From positions 62,001 through 126,000 of the forward strand of contig CAMJGL010000002.1 of NCBI GenBank assembly GCA_946405205.1: a stretch of 64,000 nucleotides of DNA, in the 5' to 3' direction. A model generated the notes under the pieces. The model did no database searches, was not told the origin of the DNA, and saw nothing but the letters and a program-made list of their open reading frames with translations. Shown one piece after another: positions 42,098 through 49,453 of the stretch; the stretch's first letter is position 1; every line of letters begins with the position of its first letter. Origin of the DNA: F23-B02 sp946405205. Its GTDB lineage: Bacteria > Bacillota > Clostridia > Oscillospirales > Oscillospiraceae. The translations under genes were made by a program, and so were the position numbers.

Positions 42098-44104
42098 ATG
42101 AGTAATATTCTTTCAGCATTAAAAGCAATCGACCCCTCGGAGGTCAGCTATCAGGAATGGATCAATGTCGGTATGGCTCTGCAGAACGAGGGCTATGACT
42201 GCATCGTTTGGGACGAATGGAGCCGAAACGACCGCCGTTATCATCCCGGCGAATGTGAGCGTAAATGGCGTACCTTCCACGGTGCGGCAGTCCCCATCAC
42301 CGGTGCGACCGTCGTGCAGATGGCAAAAGACCGTGGCTGGACGCCCTACGGTGAAGACGGAGTGCTGGACTGGAACGACAGCATCATGGAGGACGGAGAC
42401 GGATATACACCGTATGCCGCGCCGGACACCTGGCATCCCGTGGATGAGCTGATCACATATCTTGAAACGCTGTTCGAGCCGGACGACTATGTCGGCTACG
42501 TTACCGGTGATGTATGGCAGGACAGCGAGGGCAGATGGTTCCCGTCAAAGGGTGTGTTTGACCGTACTGCCGGAGAGTTGATCGCCGCACTCAAAAAGCA
42601 TCCGGACGATATCGGTGCGGCGGTCGGTGACTGGAAGCCGGACGTCGGTGCGTGGATTCGCTTCAATCCCGTGGACGGTGAAGGTGTCAAAAACGATAAC
42701 ATCGTCAAATTCAAGTACGCTCTCGTGGAGTCGGACACGATGCCGATTGCCGATCAGGATGCCATGTACCGGAAGTTGGAGCTGCCGATTGCCTGCCTCG
42801 TTCACAGCGGCGGTAAGAGCCTCCATGCCATCGTGCGTGTGGATGCCGAGGACTACGACGAATACCGTAAGCGCGTGGAATTCCTGTATGACTTTTTAGA
42901 TAAGAATGGTGTTCACGTGGACAAGCAGAACCGAAACCCGTCCCGTCTTTCCCGTATGCCCGGTGCTACCCGCAACGGCAACAGGCAGTATCTTGCCGCA
43001 ACGAACATCGGCAGAAAGTCATGGACGGAGTGGATGGACTTTGCCGAGGGAATCAACGATGAGCTGCCCGGACTGGTATCCCTCTCGGATTTTAAGGACA
43101 ATCTGCCCGCTCTGCCGCAGGAGCTTATCCAGGGTGTGCTTCGCTGCGGTCACAAAATGCTCATCTCCGGTTCGTCCAAAGCCGGGAAGAGCTTTCTGCT
43201 GATGGAGCTGTGCATCGCCATTGCGGAAGGTACGAAGTGGCTGGGTTTCCCCTGCAGAAAAGGCAAGGTGCTCTATGTCAATCTGGAGATCGACCCCGCA
43301 AGCTGCATCAACCGCTTTGCAAGAATCTACGATGCGCTCCGTATCCCCATGAAGCACGTCGAGGATATCGTGATATGGAACCTACGAGGTCATGCCGTTC
43401 CCCTGGACAAGCTGGTGCCGAAGCTCATCCGCCGTATCAAGTATCAGCAGTACAGTGCCGTCATCATTGACCCTATCTACAAGGTGCTGACCGGCGACGA
43501 GAACAACGCCTCGGACATGGGTGCCTTCTGCAATCAGTTTGACCGCATCTGCAGCGAGACGGGATGTGCCGCAATCTACTGCCACCATCATTCCAAAGGA
43601 GTGCAGGGATCCAAGAAAGCCATCGATCGTGCCAGCGGCTCCGGTGTGTTTGCCCGAGACCCCGATGCCCAGCTTGACATGATCCAGCTCGACCTTTCGG
43701 AAGATATGCTCAATAAAGTGCGTGACGGCAATTCCACCGCATGGCGGCTCGAATGCTCCCTCCGTGAGTTCGAGAACTTCCGTCCCGTCAATTTCTGGTT
43801 CGAGTATCCCGTTCACCGCATCGACACCTCCGGAGATCTGAACGAAGCAAATGCCGAGGGTAGCTTTGAGGCGGCCCGCGCAAAGAACAAGAAATACACC
43901 ACCCCGGAAGAACGCCGCGAGTCCGTTGACTCAGCTTTTGAAGCCTGCTCCCTTATTCAGCCCATCACCGTGACAGCCATGGCCGAGTATCTCGGTGTAT
44001 CTGACAGGTGCATGAGAGACAGGCTGAAGGAGGCAAAAGAGACCTATTGGGTCAAGGGCGGCATCGTCGGGAAGGTCGAAAAAGACAAAAAGACGGAAAA
44101 CTGA
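42098..44104 (+). CDS. Primase-polymerase/RepA-like ATPase fusion
   Basis: A 668-residue multidomain replication protein. Residues 1-70 resemble a PriCT-2 domain (WINVGMALQ...YHPGECERKWRTF). Residues about 190-310 resemble an archaeo-eukaryotic primase-like segment (HSGGKSLHAIVRVDA, PSRLSRMPGATR). The ATPase has Walker A SGSSKAGKSFL near 362 and VIIDPIYKV as Walker B, as in AAA_25/RepA. The C-terminus has a short HTH-like region. It likely primes and unwinds phage DNA. Confidence 0.88.
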   Translation: MSNILSALKAIDPSEVSYQEWINVGMALQNEGYDCIVWDEWSRNDRRYHPGECERKWRTFHGAAVPITGATVVQMAKDRGWTPYGEDGVLDWNDSIMEDGDGYTPYAAPDTWHPVDELITYLETLFEPDDYVGYVTGDVWQDSEGRWFPSKGVFDRTAGELIAALKKHPDDIGAAVGDWKPDVGAWIRFNPVDGEGVKNDNIVKFKYALVESDTMPIADQDAMYRKLELPIACLVHSGGKSLHAIVRVDAEDYDEYRKRVEFLYDFLDKNGVHVDKQNRNPSRLSRMPGATRNGNRQYLAATNIGRKSWTEWMDFAEGINDELPGLVSLSDFKDNLPALPQELIQGVLRCGHKMLISGSSKAGKSFLLMELCIAIAEGTKWLGFPCRKGKVLYVNLEIDPASCINRFARIYDALRIPMKHVEDIVIWNLRGHAVPLDKLVPKLIRRIKYQQYSAVIIDPIYKVLTGDENNASDMGAFCNQFDRICSETGCAAIYCHHHSKGVQGSKKAIDRASGSGVFARDPDAQLDMIQLDLSEDMLNKVRDGNSTAWRLECSLREFENFRPVNFWFEYPVHRIDTSGDLNEANAEGSFEAARAKNKKYTTPEERRESVDSAFEACSLIQPITVTAMAEYLGVSDRCMRDRLKEAKETYWVKGGIVGKVEKDKKTEN

Positions 44105-44180
44105 AAAACGCTCAGATTTCCACCGTGCAAGGAAATCAGCATATAAATAACAAGTTATTTAGTTCCCTACGGTCACTACG

Positions 44181-44209
44181 GGGGAAAGGCTAAAAGCCTG
44201 CCTTTCCCC
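44181..44209. repeat. Inverted repeat before rusA
   Basis: GGGGAAAGGC and GCCTTTCCCC flank a 9-base centre. No U tract follows on either strand. It could be an RNA hairpin in the rusA leader or a protein site. Confidence 0.6.
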
Positions 44210-44255
44210 GCAGGTAACCGTGAACGAAGTAGTTTCCCCCGAAGTGAGGTTCCTT

Positions 44256-44663
44256 ATGAATTTTTTTATAGCAATGAAACCGCCGACCGCTACGGCGCAG
44301 GAAAAGAAAGTGAGCTCCCTCAAAGACAAGCCTGTCTTTTATGACCCTCCGGCAGTCAAAGCCGCAAGAGAAAAGCTGACGGCGCACCTTGCCGGACACC
44401 GACCCGAAAAACCGATGAACGGTCCCGTCGAGCTCAGAACCCTTTGGCTGTTCCCGAAGGGAAAAGCTCACCGGCACGGTGAGTGGCGGATCACGAAGCC
44501 GGATACCGACAATCTGCAAAAGCTCCTCAAGGACTGCATGACGAAGGTCGGGTTCTGGCATGACGATGCGCAGGTCGTCCGGGAGATCGCCGAGAAGCGA
44601 TGGTCGGACGAGCCGAGCGGAATATATATAGAGATCAACGAATTACCGGAGGTAGACAAATGA
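44256..44663 (+). CDS. rusA: RusA family Holliday junction resolvase
   Basis: A 135-residue crossover-junction endonuclease. The metal-binding aspartates are visible in KPDTDNLQKLLKD and FWHDDAQV. Start at 44256 has GTGAGG upstream; an in-frame GTG 36 bases earlier is less likely. It resolves recombination and replication intermediates before packaging. Confidence 0.9.
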   Translation: MNFFIAMKPPTATAQEKKVSSLKDKPVFYDPPAVKAAREKLTAHLAGHRPEKPMNGPVELRTLWLFPKGKAHRHGEWRITKPDTDNLQKLLKDCMTKVGFWHDDAQVVREIAEKRWSDEPSGIYIEINELPEVDK

Positions 44664-45094
44664 GTATCGCCTACAGAAACGCCGAAAGATATCCCGATCC
44701 CACAGCTTTTCAGGCGCTGACGAATATAGAAAACGAAGAAAAGGCTCAGCGTAGATTCATGCCCCTCGTGTACATCTGCTCACCGTATGCGGGAGATACG
44801 GAGAGCAACACAGCGGCTGCCCGCCGTTACTGCAGATTTGCAGTAGATCAGGGCTGCATTCCCTTCGCACCGCATCTGCTGTACCCGCAGTTTCTCAATG
44901 ATCGCAATCCCGCCGACAGAAGCAATGGTCTGTTCTTCGGCAAAGTCCTTATGGACAAGTGTTCCGCCGTGTGGGTCTTCGGAAATCATATCTCATCCGG
45001 CATGAGTGAAGAGATAGAACGTGCAAAGCGGAAAGGTTATCCGATCAGATACTTTTCCGCAGACTTGGAGGAGCAAAATGAACCGTGCATTTGA
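44660..45094 (+). CDS. DUF4406/DUF7768-type nucleoside-deoxyribosyltransferase-like protein
   Basis: A 144-residue protein with the fold signature MPLVYICSPYAGDTESN, IPFAPHLLYPQFL and SGMSEEIERAKRKG typical of the DUF4406/DUF7768 group, related to nucleoside 2-deoxyribosyltransferases. May hydrolyse or sense nucleotides; substrate unknown. GGAGGT site; overlaps rusA by 4 bases. Confidence 0.8.
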   Translation: MSIAYRNAERYPDPTAFQALTNIENEEKAQRRFMPLVYICSPYAGDTESNTAAARRYCRFAVDQGCIPFAPHLLYPQFLNDRNPADRSNGLFFGKVLMDKCSAVWVFGNHISSGMSEEIERAKRKGYPIRYFSADLEEQNEPCI

Positions 45095-45329
45095 AAATCT
45101 GGCAAATGCCATCGTCGTGCAGGCGTGCAAGGATTACAGAGATGAGCTTAACTGGCTGTCCGCTCATCAGCCGGTCACCGAAGAGGACGAGGAAGATGAG
45201 AAGTACATAGGTCATCTTTCCGAGAAAGACAGCATAGAACGGCTCTTCGTCTCGGACTGGTTTTGTGCGCTGACAGACCTTGACGGACAATACATTATGC
45301 AGAGGATCAGAAAGGAGTGTGCTCCCTGA
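45078..45329 (+). CDS. Small acidic phage protein, unknown
   Basis: An 83-residue protein with an acidic EEDEEDEKYIG stretch and a helical C-terminus. ATG at 45078 with GGAGGAG. It overlaps the previous gene by 17 bases and the next by 1. No family recognised; position in an operon before the DUF1492 regulator suggests an accessory replication or regulatory role. Confidence 0.65.
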   Translation: MNRAFENLANAIVVQACKDYRDELNWLSAHQPVTEEDEEDEKYIGHLSEKDSIERLFVSDWFCALTDLDGQYIMQRIRKECAP

Positions 45330-45739
45330 TGACAAATAAGGAATATCTGAACCAGGCATATCGCCTGAATGAGCGCATCAATTCCAATCTCAAGGAAATT
45401 GACGAGCTTCGGGCACTGGCTGTGAGCATCGGCAGCCCATCTATGGGAGAACGGGTCTCCGGCTCTCATTCCACAGAAGCGCCTTTTACAAGAGCTATTA
45501 TGAAGATAGATGAGCTGGAGCAAAAGCTGGATGCCGAGTCCGAGCGTCTCATTGATTTGAAGAACGAGATCAGCAATGCCATTAAGACCGTACAAAACCC
45601 AGACGAGGAGATACTTCTCCGCTACCGATACATCAACTGTTACGGCTGGAATAAGATCTGTGCTCTGATGAGCGTTTCCATGCGGACAGTCCACCGCATC
45701 CATGCATCGGCTTTAAAAAATTTTGTGATCCCATCGTAA
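45329..45739 (+). CDS. DUF1492 phage transcription regulator
   Basis: A 136-residue DUF1492 protein. The N-terminal coiled-coil is followed by a sigma-4-like HTH: EEILLRYRYINCYGWNKICA then LMSVSMRTVHRIHASALKN. These lie at the end of phage early operons and are candidates for late-gene activators, like ArpU. Directly downstream are three helically phased TGGCAC repeats and a promoter-like sequence. Confidence 0.85.
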   Translation: MTNKEYLNQAYRLNERINSNLKEIDELRALAVSIGSPSMGERVSGSHSTEAPFTRAIMKIDELEQKLDAESERLIDLKNEISNAIKTVQNPDEEILLRYRYINCYGWNKICALMSVSMRTVHRIHASALKNFVIPS

Positions 45740-45742
45740 AGT

Positions 45743-45789
45743 TGGCACACTTTGGCACAGCATGGCACCTTTGCCTGTGTTATTATAGT
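45743..45789 (+). promoter_or_regulatory. Candidate activator-dependent late promoter
   Basis: TGGCAC occurs at 45743, 45753 and 45763, exactly 10 bp apart. A -10-like TATTAT/TATAGT follows at 45781-45789 with no good -35 box. Position just after the DUF1492 gene and before HNH-terS suits a late promoter driven by that regulator. Confidence 0.6.
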
Positions 45790-45808
45790 ATCATAGAATA
45801 CTGCGGTT

Positions 45809-45844
45809 AAGCCTTCGAGGGAGTGATCCTTCGAGGGCTTTTCT
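45809..45844 (+). terminator. Hairpin with short T tract before HNH gene
   Basis: AGCCTTCGAGGGA/TCCTTCGAGGGCT stem with G-U pairs, followed by TTTTCTT. May end the early operon or attenuate late transcription. Confidence 0.7.
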
Positions 45845-45867
45845 TATGCCTGAACGGAGGTGAACAG

Positions 45868-46215
45868 ATGCCAACGAAACCGAAACGACCGTGTGCTTAC
45901 CCCGGCTGTCCCAACCTTACAGATGGGCAGTACTGCGAAGTACACCGCAAAGAGGCGAGGCAGAAATACGATAAATACGAACGCTCACCCGATGTTCATA
46001 AAAAATACGGACGCGCATGGAAGCGCATCCGTGACAGGTACTATGCCGCCCACCCTTACTGTGAGCGGTGCTATGCCGAAGGAAGGATGACTCCGGCTGA
46101 AGAGGTACATCACATCCTGCCCGTTTCAAAGGGCGGCAGACACACCGATGATAACCTCATGAGTCTGTGCCGATCCTGCCACAACAAGATACACCACGAG
46201 CTTGGTGACAGATGA
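45868..46215 (+). CDS. HNH endonuclease
   Basis: A 115-residue nuclease. The HNH motif is VHHILPVSKGG...DDNLMSLCRSCHNKIHHE, with zinc cysteines CERC and CRSC. An N-terminal zinc-knuckle (CAYPGCPNLTDGQYCEVH) precedes it. HNH proteins next to small terminase genes stimulate cutting at cos sites in HK97-type phages, which fits its position. Confidence 0.9.
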   Translation: MPTKPKRPCAYPGCPNLTDGQYCEVHRKEARQKYDKYERSPDVHKKYGRAWKRIRDRYYAAHPYCERCYAEGRMTPAEEVHHILPVSKGGRHTDDNLMSLCRSCHNKIHHELGDR

Positions 46216-46220
46216 CAGGA

Positions 46221-46556
46221 TCATTCGTAGTCGAAGCGTTCTGACTTAAAAACGAACAGTCCCTTCCCCTCATACTTTTTGAAGATGGAATAGACAGTCA
46301 TGAACTCTTCAATCGTAATAGCGTGATTGCCAAGCGGTTTAGCGAGTGATGCCCCCGGCATACCATACGCATATTCTTTTCGAGTTATATTCACATAGAC
46401 CCACCAACACCCGTAATTACCGTGGTATCCGGAGAAGGTAAATCCTTCTTCGCGTAGCCATTTTAGAAAAGGTGCATTAATTTCTCCAAGCGATTTGTCG
46501 CAAACGAGGAACACCTCAACCTTACCTTGACCGATGTGCAGTTTCTCTTCTCCCAT
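46221..46556 (-). CDS. Unknown protein under a SAM-type riboswitch
   Basis: A 111-residue protein on the strand opposite to its neighbours, set between HNH and terS. It is rich in aromatic residues (FSGYHGNYGCWWVYVNI) and has no membrane segment or known motif. The ATG has GGAGAAATC upstream. Its leader (46561-46711) carries a SAM-I-clan-like aptamer and terminator, so expression should respond to S-adenosylmethionine. It is a moron-like cargo gene of unknown function. Confidence 0.72.
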   Translation of the reverse strand: MGEEKLHIGQGKVEVFLVCDKSLGEINAPFLKWLREEGFTFSGYHGNYGCWWVYVNITRKEYAYGMPGASLAKPLGNHAITIEEFMTVYSIFKKYEGKGLFVFKSERFDYE

Positions 46557-46580
46557 AATGATTTCTCCTTAATAGAACTC

Positions 46581-46712
46581 ATAAAGAAAAGACCCATCGT
46601 CCGATGAGTCTTAAAGAAACTGTATTGACCCATCGTTCAGCCTTTAGCACCTTTCCTTACGGCAGGTTGCTGTGCGGTCAACGGGGCTGTCCCTCGCGCA
46701 CTCTTTATGGTG
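46581..46712 (-). ncRNA. SAM-I/IV-clan-like riboswitch
   Basis: Minus-strand leader with SAM-I core elements: GCGAGGGACAGCCCC, CAGCAACC, AAGGTGCTAA, plus CAGCC/GGCTG pairing. ACGATGGGTC at the aptamer 3' side (46628-46637) and the copy at 46591-46600 can each pair with GACTCATCG (46601-46610). That gives antiterminator and terminator; the latter is followed by TTTTCTTT. A TATACT -10 box lies at 46718-46723. This fits a SAM OFF switch; the subclass is uncertain. Confidence 0.78.
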
Positions 46713-46747
46713 GCTTCAGTATAGCAGAAGAATTAATGCTTTGCGCA

Positions 46748-46783
46748 AGACCCCAGGGGTGAATCTAATCTCCTGGGGTCTTA
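46748..46783. repeat. Inverted repeat upstream of terS
   Basis: AAGACCCCAGG...CCTGGGGTCTT, 11-bp arms around a 14-base centre. The stretch from 46784 to 46881 contains AACGGCGCGGGGTCGCG and is a candidate cos region; no gene is present. Confidence 0.6.
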
Positions 46784-46881
46784 CCCCCGGTTAACGGCGC
46801 GGGGTCGCGTGTTAAAACTCGGCGTATTCAGAAGGGTATATAGGTCCCAATCATTTTTTACAGCGGAAAGGCGGTGAGAAA

Positions 46882-47430
46882 TTGCCGACAAAATCAAACA
46901 ACACAGGCGGCGTGGGCGGTAAAAGACCCGGTGCCGGACGCAAGCCGAAGGGCGTAGCGGAGAAAGCAGCCAACGGAAACCCCGGCGGTCGCAAGCTGAC
47001 CGTTCTGGACATCCCAGACACGGAGGGTATGCAGATGCCCCCTCCGGACGAGATACTGTCCGCCACGCAGAAGGACGGTACGAAGCTCAAAGCCGCCGAA
47101 ATCTATGAGCGTGTGTGGAACTGGCTCGACAGGCTGGGTGCGACAGCTTACATCGCCCCGGAGGTCATCGAGCAGTATGCCATGTGCCGGGCGAGGTGGC
47201 TGCAGTGTGAGGATATGACGAATGAGCTGGGTTTCCTTTCCCGTCACCCCACGACCGGCAAGCCGATCACTTCTCCGTTTATCAACATCGGCATCAACTA
47301 CATGAACCAGGCGGCTCGTCAGTGGGACGCCATCATGCAGACCGTCAAGGAGAACTGCTCCGTAGACTTCACAGGAGCAAACCCTAACGACGATCTGGAG
47401 AAAATACTGCATCAGAGAAAGGGTTTCTAA
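46882..47430 (+). CDS. terS: Terminase small subunit (P27 family)
   Basis: A 182-residue P27-type small terminase that recognises phage DNA for packaging. The basic, glycine-rich N-terminus (GGVGGKRPGAGRKPKG) is typical, followed by helical DNA-binding and oligomerisation segments. TTG start with GCGGTGAG upstream. Unusually, terL is 6 kb downstream, with modification genes placed between. Confidence 0.87.
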   Translation: MPTKSNNTGGVGGKRPGAGRKPKGVAEKAANGNPGGRKLTVLDIPDTEGMQMPPPDEILSATQKDGTKLKAAEIYERVWNWLDRLGATAYIAPEVIEQYAMCRARWLQCEDMTNELGFLSRHPTTGKPITSPFINIGINYMNQAARQWDAIMQTVKENCSVDFTGANPNDDLEKILHQRKGF

Positions 47431-47432
47431 CT

Positions 47433-48218
47433 ATGTACGAAAAAGTGAATCCGAGCCACCCGGACAAGGTGGCTGACCGTATCGCCGGTGCCCTTGTGGA
47501 CATGGCATACGCTCAAAAAAAGAACCCCACCATTGCGGTCGAAGTCCTCATCGGTCACGGCAGATGCTATATCATCACCGAAACGACCGTCCGACTGAAC
47601 CGCCGGGAGGTTCGGAACGCTGTTCATCGCATCGCCGGCAATGTGCGTGTGGACTACAAAGAGTATGCCCAAGACGAGCATCTCTCCGGCAATCAGAAAA
47701 ACAGCATCCGCTGCGGTGACAACGGCATCTTTAAGGGGATGCCTGTAACCGAGGAGCAGAAGAAACTCACCGACATCGCCGAAGAGCTTTACGGCATATA
47801 TCCATTTGATGGAAAGTACATCCTGGACGGCGATGACCTCATCGTCTGCCAGTCCAATGTCCCCACCAAAGCTCTGCGGAAGATGTACCCCGGCGCGGCA
47901 GTCAATCCGCTCGGTGACTGGACCGGCGGCACCAATGTTGACACGGGTGCTACCAATCGCAAGCTCGGCAGCGATATGGCTGACGGTGTGACCGGCGGCG
48001 GTCTGCACGGGAAGGATTTGTCCAAGGCGGACGTTTCCGTCAACATTTACGCTTTCCTCAAAGCCCAGGAGCTTGGGCAGCCTGTGGAGCTTTTCTGCGG
48101 CATCGGCGATACGAGTGTGGACGGCAAGCCCTACGGTGAGATCGTGGAGATCGCCCGCTCCTACATTAAGAAAATCGGCGGCTTCGAGAAGTTTGCGGAA
48201 TGGGGGCTGGTGCGATGA
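47433..48218 (+). CDS. metK: Short phage S-adenosylmethionine synthetase
   Basis: A 261-residue MetK relative, against about 390 residues for cellular enzymes. Retained motifs: SHPDK at 8-12, the QDEHLSGNQ...CGDNGI segment that matches the flexible-loop/GD region, and GGLHGKDLSKADVS near the C-terminus, which matches the GGGAFSGKD-type motif. Much of the central domain is missing. Starts 2 bases after terS and overlaps the methyltransferase gene by 4 bases. Likely supplies the cofactor for the phage DNA methyltransferases. Confidence 0.88.
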   Translation: MYEKVNPSHPDKVADRIAGALVDMAYAQKKNPTIAVEVLIGHGRCYIITETTVRLNRREVRNAVHRIAGNVRVDYKEYAQDEHLSGNQKNSIRCGDNGIFKGMPVTEEQKKLTDIAEELYGIYPFDGKYILDGDDLIVCQSNVPTKALRKMYPGAAVNPLGDWTGGTNVDTGATNRKLGSDMADGVTGGGLHGKDLSKADVSVNIYAFLKAQELGQPVELFCGIGDTSVDGKPYGEIVEIARSYIKKIGGFEKFAEWGLVR

Positions 48219-49453
48219 TCACCACGACCGAACTTCAGCTCGTACCTCTGGATAAACTGGTACCCTATCAAAACAATGCCCGTACCCATTCCCCGGAGCA
48301 GATCAACAAGCTCCGCTCCTCGCTTCGTGAGTTCGGCTTCATCAATCCCGTCATCATCGACCGCAACTATGGCATCATTGCCGGACACGGCAGAGCTATC
48401 GCGGCCCGTGAGGAAGGCATCAATGAAGTGCCGTGCGTGTTTGCAGACCACCTTACCGAAGCCCAGAAGAAGGCTTACATTATTGCTGACAACCGCATGG
48501 CACTTGATGCCGGATGGGACGAGGAGCTTCTCCGCATTGAGATTGAAGAACTCCAGGGTATGGACTTCGACCCGCTCCTCACCGGCTTTGATGAAAAAGA
48601 GCTGTCGAAGCTGTTTGATGACGGCAAGGAAGCCAAAGACGATGACTTCGATGTCGATGCCGAACTGCAAAAGCCCACCCTCAGCAAGGCGGGTGATGTG
48701 TGGACGCTCGGCAGGCATCGCCTCGTCTGCGGTGACAGCACCAAGCCGGAAACCTACGAAGTCCTCATGGACGGTCGGAAGGCAAACCTCGTGGTGACCG
48801 ACCCTCCGTACAACGTGGACTACAAAGGCACCGCCGGCAAGATCAAAAACGACAATATGGCATCGGAGAAGTTCTTCGACTTCCTGTTCGATGCTTTCTC
48901 CTGCATGGAGAAGGTCATGGCGGACGATGCCTCCATCTATGTTTTTCATGCCGACACAGAAGGGCTGAACTTCCGAAAGGCATTTGATGCCGCCGGGTTC
49001 TACCTCTCCGGGTGCTGTATCTGGAAGAAGCCGAGCCTCGTTCTCGGCAGAAGTCCGTATCAGTGGCAGCATGAACCTGTGCTGTACGGTTGGAAGAAAA
49101 ACGGCAAGCATCAGTGGTATTCCGACCGAAAGCAGACCACGATCTGGGAGTTCGAGAAAAGCAAGAAGAACGGTGAGCATCCAACCATGAAGCCGATCCC
49201 GCTCCTCTGCTATCCAATCACCAACAGCTCCATGTCGAACACGCTCGTGCTTGACCCCTTCGGCGGCAGCGGCAGTACGCTGATTGCCTGTGAACAGACC
49301 GACCGAAGCTGTGCCACCATTGAGCTGGACGAAAAGTTCTGCGATGTCATCGTGAACCGTTACATCGAGCTTGTCGGCACTGCGGAAAAGGTGTCCGTCC
49401 TGCGTAACGGTCAGACCTTCAGCTATGAGGAGGTCACCAATGGAACAGAATAA
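48215..49453 (+). CDS. ParB-like domain fused to DNA methyltransferase (N6-adenine/N4-cytosine type)
   Basis: A 412-residue protein. Residues 1-110 form a ParB/Srx-like domain (LVPYQNNARTHSPEQI, IIAGHGRAIAA). Residues 165-412 form a beta-class-like amino-methyltransferase with DPPYNVDY at 196 and the SAM-binding LDPFGGSGSTLIA near 345. No restriction partner is present, so it is an orphan methylase, probably anti-restriction or regulatory. Coupled to metK. Confidence 0.92.
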   Translation: MITTTELQLVPLDKLVPYQNNARTHSPEQINKLRSSLREFGFINPVIIDRNYGIIAGHGRAIAAREEGINEVPCVFADHLTEAQKKAYIIADNRMALDAGWDEELLRIEIEELQGMDFDPLLTGFDEKELSKLFDDGKEAKDDDFDVDAELQKPTLSKAGDVWTLGRHRLVCGDSTKPETYEVLMDGRKANLVVTDPPYNVDYKGTAGKIKNDNMASEKFFDFLFDAFSCMEKVMADDASIYVFHADTEGLNFRKAFDAAGFYLSGCCIWKKPSLVLGRSPYQWQHEPVLYGWKKNGKHQWYSDRKQTTIWEFEKSKKNGEHPTMKPIPLLCYPITNSSMSNTLVLDPFGGSGSTLIACEQTDRSCATIELDEKFCDVIVNRYIELVGTAEKVSVLRNGQTFSYEEVTNGTE

